From Thermofilaceae archaeon (lineage in GTDB: Archaea; Thermoproteota; Thermoprotei; Thermofilales; Thermofilaceae): a stretch of 8,990 nucleotides of DNA. This document shows, piece by piece, positions 1 to 5,613 of the stretch. The translations under genes were made by a program, and so were the position numbers. How positions within the stretch are numbered: the stretch's first letter is position 1; the number at the start of each line of letters is the position of its first letter. The notes beneath the pieces were generated by a model that was not told the origin of the DNA, searched no databases, and worked only from the letters and a program-made list of their open reading frames with translations. The stretch covers positions 1-8,990 of the forward strand of contig JALURH010000189.1 of assembly GCA_027017025.1 (NCBI GenBank). Direction: 5' to 3'.

Positions 1-64
1 TTCTTAACATAGATTAAATCCACTAGAAAAGTGGAATATTCCTGGAATGAACTCATTTATATGG

Positions 65-114
65 TATATTGCCTAGATATCTGAGTGAATATTATTGCAG
101 AAACAGGCAATATA
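65..114. repeat. 10-bp inverted repeat upstream of the first membrane-protein gene
   Basis: TATATTGCCT at 65-74 is the exact reverse complement of AGGCAATATA at 105-114, separated by 30 bases. The spacer begins with the 8-bp palindrome AGATATCT (75-82). The right arm runs into the AT-rich stretch that best serves as the TATA box of the gene at 168. The repeat could be a pair of half-sites for a repressor or a weak RNA hairpin. The repeat itself is seen directly; its function is inferred. Confidence 0.5.
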
Positions 115-119
115 TATAT
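109..119 (+). promoter_or_regulatory. Candidate TATA box for the 168-1238 gene pair
   Basis: The alternating run AATATATATAT lies about 50 bases before the TTG start at 168. Archaeal transcription normally begins about 25 bases downstream of the TATA centre, here around 138-142. That would give a leader of about 25-30 bases containing the GGTGGT ribosome site. The region is AT-rich throughout, so the exact box is uncertain, and TTTATAT at 56-62 is an alternative. Confidence 0.4.
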
Positions 120-167
120 GGAATAAGGAAATAATATAGTGAAGAAATCGGTATATGGTGGTAAATA

Positions 168-359
168 TTGAGCAATAAAATACGTGTATTAACAGTCATT
201 GTGGTGGTCTTCCTAATTTTTCAGCTATATACGATAAAGGCTCTCCTCCCAGATGTGGGTGTAAAGGCAGCATATACGTTTGAAAACATAGATTCAAGTA
301 CCCATACATGGGACATGTATAGGAAAGGCTGGGTAATCAGACCTGTACTGAAAAGCTAA
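168..359 (+). CDS. Small single-pass membrane protein, unknown function (63 aa)
   Basis: I do not recognise this protein. Residues 6-22 form a hydrophobic segment (VLTVIVVVFLIFQLY) behind a short basic N-terminus (NKIR). This fits a single transmembrane helix or uncleaved signal anchor with a tail of about 40 residues outside. The tail contains aromatic residues (YTFEN, HTWDMYRKGW) but no cysteines or familiar motif. The start is TTG, chosen because GGTGGT (157-162) sits five bases upstream and no in-frame ATG gives a longer protein. The next gene begins 27 bases after the stop on the same strand and also has an N-terminal membrane segment, so the two are probably co-transcribed. Its short length and rare start codon leave some doubt that it is a gene, but the ribosome site and the membrane pattern support it. 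Confidence 0.6.
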   Translation: MSNKIRVLTVIVVVFLIFQLYTIKALLPDVGVKAAYTFENIDSSTHTWDMYRKGWVIRPVLKS

Positions 360-386
360 CCTTTTTACTCGTAGAGGGATTAGATA

Positions 387-1238
387 GTGGAAAGAAGATT
401 ACCGAGGACTACAGCATATTTCTTAGCTATTCTTGGAATAGCTTGCCTAATATTCCTGCCAGTTGTCTACTGGAATATAAGCAGGTATATGCGAATCAGG
501 GAACTTAGGGAAAGTGTTTGGCTAACCATTCTATCTGAAACGCAGCCCTTTAGTAGCACTTTTGATGGCATAATTTCTAATCGCACATTACTCTCACTAG
601 AGCTATACGTGGATGGTAGGCTCTATGCTGTTGTACCAGTAGTATCTGCTCTGGAAGTAGATAGTAATAGTAGTGGCTTAACTATACCAATCTATATAAT
701 GTTTCTTAACTACTCTGCTCCACAAGTATATGCTGTTAGCTGGTGGAACTTCAATATATCTCAGTTCCTCTCCAACATCGATTACTCTAATTATCCAGAG
801 ATTACTGACATAGGGAGACCTATGATGAATATAAAGTATCGGGATAAGAATCTCAGGAATGATGGGATATACCATGGCGAAGACATACTAGCGTATTTAT
901 CGGTTGGACCCGGCATAGATCTTCCTTACCACAAGGCTCGTATAGAGGATATAAGTTGGGTAGCTGCCTACGTTTCGATTAAAGACCCTAAAATCACTCT
1001 AACTTCTGGTGACGAGATCCTCTACTCTACAGCTTTTACCCTTAAATTCATTTACCTGAGGAGAGGTGAGAAATGGATAAGCAGATTATATCTAGATGTT
1101 GAGAGTATTGGGGAAAACATGGGTATAGAGCTTTGGAGGAGGGGAGAACTATACCACCTAAAAATTAATATCAAAACGAGGCTCGTGGAGAAGAATACAA
1201 TAGAGGAGCCACAAAGTATCCATGGTGTTCCTCAATAA
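387..1238 (+). CDS. Membrane-anchored, probably extracellular protein of unknown function (283 aa)
   Basis: The family is not recognised. Residues 9-31 (TAYFLAILGIACLIFLPVVYW) form one hydrophobic helix after the basic N-terminus MERRLPR. There is no other membrane segment, so the remaining 250 residues probably face outward. The body is rich in Tyr, Ile and Ser, reads as alternating beta strands, and has four N-glycosylation sequons (N65-R-T, N94-S-S, N108-Y-S, N123-I-S), common in crenarchaeal surface proteins. A GHIDEIGF-like, HExxH or other catalytic signature is absent. The GTG start is supported by GAGGG at 374-378, eight bases upstream. It lies 27 bases behind the 63-aa membrane protein gene, suggesting a two-gene unit and perhaps a complex in the envelope. 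It could be a lineage-specific surface or pseudopilus component, but nothing in the sequence proves this. Confidence 0.8.
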   Translation: MERRLPRTTAYFLAILGIACLIFLPVVYWNISRYMRIRELRESVWLTILSETQPFSSTFDGIISNRTLLSLELYVDGRLYAVVPVVSALEVDSNSSGLTIPIYIMFLNYSAPQVYAVSWWNFNISQFLSNIDYSNYPEITDIGRPMMNIKYRDKNLRNDGIYHGEDILAYLSVGPGIDLPYHKARIEDISWVAAYVSIKDPKITLTSGDEILYSTAFTLKFIYLRRGEKWISRLYLDVESIGENMGIELWRRGELYHLKINIKTRLVEKNTIEEPQSIHGVPQ

Positions 1239-1267
1239 CTAGCTATCTATCACTTACCTCAGAGGAA

Positions 1268-1434
1268 TTCCCCAAATATATTACATATGGTATATAACTA
1301 GTTGCCTTAATTCCCCACTTATCCCCGCAAAACACAAAGACGATTATATTAACTCTTAAAGGCAGTATCCCCACATTAACCTAAATTTCGTAGTAATAAG
1401 GATCATGGTAATAAAAATAGGAACAATAGGGGAT
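1268..1434. repeat. Cluster of WTCCCC / GGGGAT motifs in the intergenic region
   Basis: In the 215-base gap before the acylphosphatase gene, TTCCCC occurs at 1268-1273 and 1311-1316 (both within AATTCCCCA). ATCCCC occurs at 1321-1326 and 1367-1372, and the complementary GGGGAT at 1429-1434. The last two belong to a longer 9-bp inverted repeat, AGTATCCCC (1364-1372) / GGGGATACT (1429-1437). C4/G4 runs stand out in such AT-rich DNA. They may be protein-binding sites; apart from these motifs I see no gene in 1239-1453. Confidence 0.4.
1409..1417 (+). promoter_or_regulatory. Candidate TATA box for the acylphosphatase gene
   Basis: TAATAAAAA lies about 40 bases before the ATG at 1454. Initiation about 25 bases downstream would fall near 1438-1440, just after the right arm of the GGGGATACT inverted repeat. 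The resulting leader of about 15 bases would contain the GGTG ribosome site at 1443-1446. This arrangement is inferred from spacing only. Confidence 0.35.
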
Positions 1435-1453
1435 ACTATACTGGTGTTTAACT

Positions 1454-1735
1454 ATGGCTAAAATGGTTCGGGCACACCTATATATCTCCGGGATAGTGCA
1501 GGGAGTCTTCTTTAGGTATACGATGACCAAGGTAGCTAGGAGACACGGCGTAACAGGGTGGGTTAGGAATCTACCAGATGGGCGTGTCGAGGCTATAGTT
1601 GAAGGACCGGAGGAGTCAGTGAAAAAGGTTATTGAGTGGGCACATAGGGGGCCACCCATGGCTGTCGTGAAGAAAGTAGAAGTTATATGGGAGCCATATA
1701 AAGGAGAGTTTAGTAGCTTCCAGATAAGATACTAA
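1454..1735 (+). CDS. acyP: Acylphosphatase
   Basis: Small cytosolic enzyme that hydrolyses the carboxyl-phosphate bond of acyl phosphates such as acetyl phosphate or carbamoyl phosphate (EC 3.6.1.7). At 93 aa it has the normal family length. The two signatures are clear. SGIVQGVFFRY (residues 12-22) holds the phosphate-binding loop and the catalytic Arg21. GWVRNLPDGRVEAIVEG (35-51) holds the catalytic Asn39. The ferredoxin-like alpha/beta pattern follows, ending in FSSFQIRY, the usual C-terminal strand. The ATG start is preceded by GGTG at 1443-1446, seven bases away. Met4 is a second possible start but would remove part of the first strand. The gene stands alone on the plus strand and converges on the surface-protein gene, with only 21 bp between stops. 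The physiological substrate in hyperthermophiles is not known from sequence. Confidence 0.96.
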   Translation: MAKMVRAHLYISGIVQGVFFRYTMTKVARRHGVTGWVRNLPDGRVEAIVEGPEESVKKVIEWAHRGPPMAVVKKVEVIWEPYKGEFSSFQIRY

Positions 1736-1756
1736 AAATATTAAATTTATTAACTA
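1736..1756. terminator. Bidirectional AT-rich termination region between convergent genes
   Basis: The 21 bases between the acylphosphatase stop and the surface-protein stop are almost all A and T. The plus strand reads TTAAATTTATTAA, and the minus strand ends in a T-rich stretch (TTTAATATTTTT, 1734-1745). Archaeal transcription terminates at T-rich runs without needing a hairpin. Either gene could therefore stop here, with some overlap into the other's 3' end. This is inferred from composition. Confidence 0.4.
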
Positions 1757-4189
1757 CTAATGTTTCTGCCCTTTCCTCCTCGCTGCTACTATTAATATAG
1801 TCAATAGCACTATTGCCGCAGCTAGAGCCAGAATATAGTACTCTTCTCCAATTACGCTAACCTCAAACCCCAGCACGACGTCTCCTTTCAACTCTACACT
1901 CTTTATAGCTTCCCTACCACCACACTGTACTCTAACTGTGTATATACCCTCGGGCAGATATAGGCTCCTTTCATCAACTATACCTACCACCTGGATTGGT
2001 TCTTCACCACTATGAATCTCATAAATGAATAACGTACATGTTGGAGCTAACTTAAATGGTTTCTGAGATACCTTTACCCTTAAAATATAGTGTTTAACTA
2101 CTACATCTACTGTCGTCTGCTTCTCCTCTAGTACGATAGTTTTATCGTAGACAATAACTCTGCTTACTTCTACAACCACCCTATGTTTTCCCAGCGGGAG
2201 CTTAATACTCAGCTTACCTTCAACGTTATATTCCCTCCCATCAACCTCAACGTTTGCTTTTAAAGCCCTCCCATGCTGGTCAACTATAGAGAGAATAAGG
2301 GTACCCTCCCTAGCAACACTCTCTGAACTACCCACATTGACCTCAGTATCTTTATTGAGCGATACTCTCATACTCTTCCTAGCTTCCCCTAATACCGCGG
2401 TAATAGTGTATTCTCCTTTAGGAAGTATAAACTCTATAATCCCTCTAGCATCTTCAACCATCTCGACTAAAACGTTATCCCTATAGACATATACTTTAGC
2501 CACATTTTCTCCTAGATTTACCTTGAGAACATGCTCAACAATCCTCAAATTTACCCTATTGGTCTCCTCATCTAGGATAATATACTTCTCAAGTACCTTA
2601 GATTTCTTGAAGAAAACCTCAAACTTATGTTTACCAGGAGGTAAATCTATGGGCTTCTTGGGGTTTATCCCCCTTCCATCTACATAGATAATATATTTAG
2701 AGGGATCCTTACTTAGAGTTAATTGAAGGTTTACATGCACCTTTATGATTAAGCATTTAAGCATTATTGGATCAGTAATAGACCCTTTCCATCCTACAAG
2801 CTGTAAAGCTTTGGAGAACTCTTGTTCAGCCTCACCATAAGAGTAGGTAGCATACTTCTCAACACCATTCTCAAAATACATCTTAAAGGTTGGGTAGTGT
2901 GGATCAGATGTAGACATCTCTGACAGATACGTACGTGCAGCTAGGAACTTTAGGTAAGCGTTTTTCTGGGGCAGCAATATTTCTTGCGGGAAATTGTATT
3001 CCCCTATAAAAGTATCGGTAAGATTTATACACGCAGTATAGGATAGGAGTAGGATGGTCTCATAGTCGGAGAGCCTACACGACTTAGCGTAGTTTTCGCA
3101 TATACTCCCATCTTTAGCGAAATTATCGAAATATTGCATAAACCTCTTAATGAAATCCCATTCACCTTCCCCATCCTTTTTATACTCTACTACAATCTTC
3201 GAAAAAAGCTTTCCCCACTTAGGATAGTTCTCTCCAACAACTTTAAAGTACTCATTGTAGCTGCTGGGTAGAGACTCTATGGGGTCGGTAGCTTGCTCCT
3301 GGAAGGATACACCGCCTATACCTTCCTCATATAGGATAGCTTTTGATACAGCAACCGCTTGTCCCTCGGTAAACCACGGACCACTTAGACGTATGATCAT
3401 ACCCTTATTATTTAGTCTCTTCTGGAAGAGATGGGTTAACTCGTGGACAATAAGTAGGCGGAATCCCATATTCTTTGGGTCAGTAATCCACGGATACCAG
3501 TTAACTATAACTTTGTTTGGCTCAGTAACCCCGAATTCAGCCCATCCAGCAACCTTAGAGTAATTACCCATATCAAACTCAATAACTATCTCATCGTTAA
3601 CCAAGTCGATACCTAGCTTCTCCTCCAACAATTTTACGTAGTGATCTGTTATTTGAGCCAACATTTCAGCAGCTTCCTTCATGTACCCATAATGGTACCT
3701 AGCCTTAATATTGCCGTATGAGACTTCCTTGACTGGATAGCTACTGTACATAGGTATATTGTATATCCGTTTATTCTCGCCTAGCTGCCACTTATGGTAT
3801 ATTGGTTTATATGGGTTATATACCACGTAGTTCCTGAGGTACCCATCCTTGTAGGCTACGAGCATAAACCAAGCATCCCTTATCTGATCTAAGGTATACT
3901 CAGCATTGCTACCCAATTGCTTCTCAACATCGTTTAGCTCAATCTTGTAGTGGCCGCTACTATCGGTATAGGCGTATTCTATGGGGAAACCTACGTGTTC
4001 TTCAGAGTCGTGAAAAACTATGAAGTATATTACCAAAGCGTTTTCTATAGGGGCACGCGTAGAGTAATCATATACCTTACCCTCTATTACCAGAATATCG
4101 GGGCTAGAGTGGATATACTGTGTGGAGAAAATTAGGGAAACCACGAGAATAGAGACTAAACTTAGCCACATAAACCTAGGTTTCATCAC
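1757..4189 (-). CDS. Membrane-anchored surface protein with gluzincin-like zinc peptidase domain and four beta-sandwich repeats (810 aa)
   Basis: Residues 1-30 are a Sec-type signal peptide (hydrophobic core LWLSLVSILVVSLIF-like, 7-22). Residues 33-120 resemble a carboxypeptidase-regulatory-like beta-sandwich (EGKVYDYSTRAPIENALV ... AYTDSSGHYKI ... VAYKDGY). The zinc-site region follows: IVHELTHLFQ has the HExxH ligands H249 and H253 with catalytic E250, and WFTEGQA supplies E275, 22 residues after H253, the gluzincin (HExxH...E) layout. Residues about 437-465 read as one TPR-like helix pair (YGEAEQEFSKAL). Four repeats of about 75 residues span 480-776. A transmembrane helix (784-803) and basic tail RRKGQKH anchor it. 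Sequons are N209-Y-S and N389-L-T. The start is GTG 4189 or the adjacent ATG 4186, with no separated ribosome site, suggesting a leaderless message. It follows the M42 gene by 139 bases. Peptidase activity is inferred; the substrate is unknown. Confidence 0.85.
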   Translation of the reverse strand: MMKPRFMWLSLVSILVVSLIFSTQYIHSSPDILVIEGKVYDYSTRAPIENALVIYFIVFHDSEEHVGFPIEYAYTDSSGHYKIELNDVEKQLGSNAEYTLDQIRDAWFMLVAYKDGYLRNYVVYNPYKPIYHKWQLGENKRIYNIPMYSSYPVKEVSYGNIKARYHYGYMKEAAEMLAQITDHYVKLLEEKLGIDLVNDEIVIEFDMGNYSKVAGWAEFGVTEPNKVIVNWYPWITDPKNMGFRLLIVHELTHLFQKRLNNKGMIIRLSGPWFTEGQAVAVSKAILYEEGIGGVSFQEQATDPIESLPSSYNEYFKVVGENYPKWGKLFSKIVVEYKKDGEGEWDFIKRFMQYFDNFAKDGSICENYAKSCRLSDYETILLLSYTACINLTDTFIGEYNFPQEILLPQKNAYLKFLAARTYLSEMSTSDPHYPTFKMYFENGVEKYATYSYGEAEQEFSKALQLVGWKGSITDPIMLKCLIIKVHVNLQLTLSKDPSKYIIYVDGRGINPKKPIDLPPGKHKFEVFFKKSKVLEKYIILDEETNRVNLRIVEHVLKVNLGENVAKVYVYRDNVLVEMVEDARGIIEFILPKGEYTITAVLGEARKSMRVSLNKDTEVNVGSSESVAREGTLILSIVDQHGRALKANVEVDGREYNVEGKLSIKLPLGKHRVVVEVSRVIVYDKTIVLEEKQTTVDVVVKHYILRVKVSQKPFKLAPTCTLFIYEIHSGEEPIQVVGIVDERSLYLPEGIYTVRVQCGGREAIKSVELKGDVVLGFEVSVIGEEYYILALAAAIVLLTILIVAARRKGQKH
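1862..2752 (-). repeat. Four tandem PEGA-like beta-sandwich repeats encoded in the surface protein
   Basis: Residues 480-776 contain four copies of a unit with the shared core LPxGxYxV: DLPPGKHKFEV (about 515), ILPKGEYTITA (588), KLPLGKHRVVV (663) and YLPEGIYTVRV (744). They are spaced 73, 75 and 81 residues apart. Each unit starts with a hydrophobic strand (VHVNLQL, HVLKVNL, GTLILSIVD, YILRVKV) and ends with a strand before the next. The pattern matches PEGA or similar all-beta stalk domains, probably lifting the catalytic head away from the membrane. Domain family assignment is by pattern, not by search. Confidence 0.6.
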
Positions 4190-4206
4190 CTACAGTGGGG
4201 TAATCA

Positions 4207-4216
4207 GACTTTAATC
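4207..4216 (-). promoter_or_regulatory. Candidate TATA box for the surface-protein gene
   Basis: Read on the minus strand, GATTAAAGTC is centred about 25 bases before the GTG/ATG pair at 4189/4186. This places transcription initiation at or next to the start codon. It agrees with the absence of a properly spaced ribosome site: GGTG directly abuts ATG. A leaderless transcript is the simplest reading. An alternative, more distant box is the palindrome TTTTATAAAA at 4301-4310. Confidence 0.35.
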
Positions 4217-4296
4217 ATTTACTCTTATATTCATAACCCATAACTGTAGGCATATTTCTAAATTCATCTAAAAATAAGTTGACTCAGCTACCCAAT

Positions 4297-4313
4297 GATA
4301 TTTTATAAAAAAT
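4297..4313 (-). terminator. Candidate T-rich terminator after the M42 peptidase gene
   Basis: Starting 16 bases beyond the stop of the M42 gene, the minus strand reads ATTTTTTATAAAATATC, with a T6 run at 4307-4312 and little G or C. This fits archaeal oligo-T termination. The same block contains the perfect palindrome TTTTATAAAA (4301-4310), which could instead act as a TATA box for the surface-protein gene, with a leader of about 85 bases. Confidence 0.4.
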
Positions 4314-4328
4314 ATAATGGCACTTAAT

Positions 4329-5432
4329 CTAGATGTATGTAAAGCTCTCCACCTTCTCTCTATCTAGCCTCTTGACAACCCCTAATATAAGTTTCACAGT
4401 ATTCTCTATATCACTGATATGCGCTATACCTACATGACTATGTATGTGTCGGGTAGGTACCCCAATAACTATGCTCGGTCTACCACTCCTGTATAGGTGG
4501 AACCTGCCGGCATCGGTGCCTCCACCAGGTATTACGGACAACTGGTAAGGTATTTTCTCTTCCTCAGCTACCTCTATAATAAACTCCTTAAACCTCTGAT
4601 TCGGAATCATAGATCTATCAAAAGCGAGTATACTTGGCCCTTTACCTAGCTTAGCTGGTGCATCCTGAGGCCTAATGCCTGGAACATCGCCGGCAATATC
4701 TACATCTACAGCTATAGCTATGTCGTGGTCAACAACCCAGCTAGCTGTAGAGGCACCCCTTAAACCAACCTCCTCCTGTACGGTTGTAGCAGCATACAGT
4801 GTATTGGGGTGCCCAATATTATTCTCCCTTAAATAACGTAGAACCTCTAATGTTACGAATACCCCTAGCCTATCATCTAGGGCTTTAGCCATAACAGTTT
4901 TTCCCGAAGCAGATATAGTGAAGGGAGACCAGGGAGCGATGGGGTCACCCACCCTTATACCCATCTCCTCAACTTCTTCCTTCGATGTAGCTCCAACATC
5001 AATAAACATCTGTTTCATAGTGACAACTTTTTGCCTCTCCTCGGGCGATAGGAGGTGTGGAGGCTTTGAGGCTATTACGCCCGTGATCTCCCCCTTCTTG
5101 CCTCTTACTACGACTCTCTGTGCTAAGAGAACTTGGTCAAACCATCCCCCAATATTCGTGAAAGTAATATAGCCTTCCTTAGTAATACTGGTAACGATGA
5201 AACCTATTTCATCTATATGGCCAGCTACGAGGACTCTTGGTCTCTCACTAGACCCCTTCTTCACGAATATCAGGGAACCAAGTTTATCTTGCCTTACTTC
5301 GTCTGCAAATTTCTCAGCATACTCCTTTACTCTCCTAAGCGCAGGTTCTTCAAAGCCTGAGGGAGCCACGATCTCTGTTAGTTCTTTCAAGAAACCTAGA
5401 GTATCTTTTCCCAGCTTATACTCGTTTGTCAC
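4329..5432 (-). CDS. M42 family (TET-type) metallo-aminopeptidase
   Basis: Cytosolic di-metal aminopeptidase of the family often mislabelled endoglucanase or cellulase M. Such enzymes form hollow tetrahedral dodecamers that trim peptides released by the proteasome. At 367 aa it is of normal length. The ligand set is complete: H72 in AGHIDEIGF, bridging D186 in KALDDRLG, catalytic E220 and ligand E221 in VQEEVGLRG, D243 in AVDVDIAGD and H331 in TRHIHSHVG. The PGGGTDAGRF block (302-311) is also typical. Residues of about 75-165 hold the inserted dimerisation domain of the family. Substrate preference among the TET subtypes cannot be decided by eye. The start is GTG 5432. No GGTG site precedes it, but a TATA-like TAATAATT lies about 27 bases upstream, so the message may be leaderless. 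It is divergent from the MoeA operon and followed by the surface-protein gene on the same strand. Confidence 0.96.
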   Translation of the reverse strand: MTNEYKLGKDTLGFLKELTEIVAPSGFEEPALRRVKEYAEKFADEVRQDKLGSLIFVKKGSSERPRVLVAGHIDEIGFIVTSITKEGYITFTNIGGWFDQVLLAQRVVVRGKKGEITGVIASKPPHLLSPEERQKVVTMKQMFIDVGATSKEEVEEMGIRVGDPIAPWSPFTISASGKTVMAKALDDRLGVFVTLEVLRYLRENNIGHPNTLYAATTVQEEVGLRGASTASWVVDHDIAIAVDVDIAGDVPGIRPQDAPAKLGKGPSILAFDRSMIPNQRFKEFIIEVAEEEKIPYQLSVIPGGGTDAGRFHLYRSGRPSIVIGVPTRHIHSHVGIAHISDIENTVKLILGVVKRLDREKVESFTYI

Positions 5433-5455
5433 AAAAAGTAAATAACTAGGTGCGA

Positions 5456-5463
5456 TAATAATT
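5456..5463 (-). promoter_or_regulatory. Candidate TATA box for the M42 peptidase gene
   Basis: The minus strand reads AATTATTA, centred about 27 bases before the GTG start at 5432. This is the distance expected if transcription starts at the start codon. It is consistent with the lack of any ribosome site immediately upstream. Spacing is the only support. Confidence 0.35.
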
Positions 5464-5542
5464 CTCCGTCTATCCTTGCTGCTTTACTCTATTTAGGACT
5501 ACGTGTTTTTCTCAATCCGGTAATGTTTTCTAATAGGTTGTG

Positions 5543-5560
5543 GTTAAGCATATGTGTAAC
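5543..5560. promoter_or_regulatory. Imperfect palindrome in the divergent M42-MoeA intergenic region
   Basis: GTTAAGCATATGTGTAAC matches its own reverse complement at 14 of 18 positions, with exact outer arms GTTA/TAAC and an exact CATATG core. It lies between two divergent genes, about 110 bases from the M42 start and 55 from the first MoeA start. It is followed by a pyrimidine-rich run (TTTTTCTTCT, 5561-5570). This is a plausible dimer-binding operator, but unproven. Confidence 0.3.
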
Positions 5561-5613
5561 TTTTTCTTCTCAACAAGCTTCTTAATGAAAAACAAAAATA
5601 GTCTTAGAGACAC

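Noticed and set aside
19..35. Short hairpin TCCAC...GTGGA with a 7-base loop at the left edge
   Set aside because: Five base pairs only, no U-run and no neighbouring gene visible; too weak to call a terminator.
1381..1659. 92-codon minus-strand frame over the acylphosphatase gene
   Set aside because: The acylphosphatase signatures prove the plus strand is coding; the reverse frame has low-complexity Tyr-rich ends and no ribosome site.
3279..3563. 94-codon plus-strand frame inside the surface-protein gene
   Set aside because: It mirrors the HELTH/TEG region on the opposite strand, with no ribosome site or recognisable product.
4183..4189. GTGATGA on the minus strand, a perfect C-box match
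   Set aside because: It is the GTG-ATG start pair of the surface protein, and no CTGA follows at guide distance.
4329..5432. Endoglucanase/cellulase label for the M42 gene
   Set aside because: The residues are those of M42 di-metal aminopeptidases; the cellulase name is a historical misannotation of this family.
5133..5445. Plus-strand open frames of 75-84 codons inside the M42 gene
   Set aside because: They lie opposite a gene with all catalytic residues intact, overlap each other in different frames and lack ribosome sites; they are antisense shadows.
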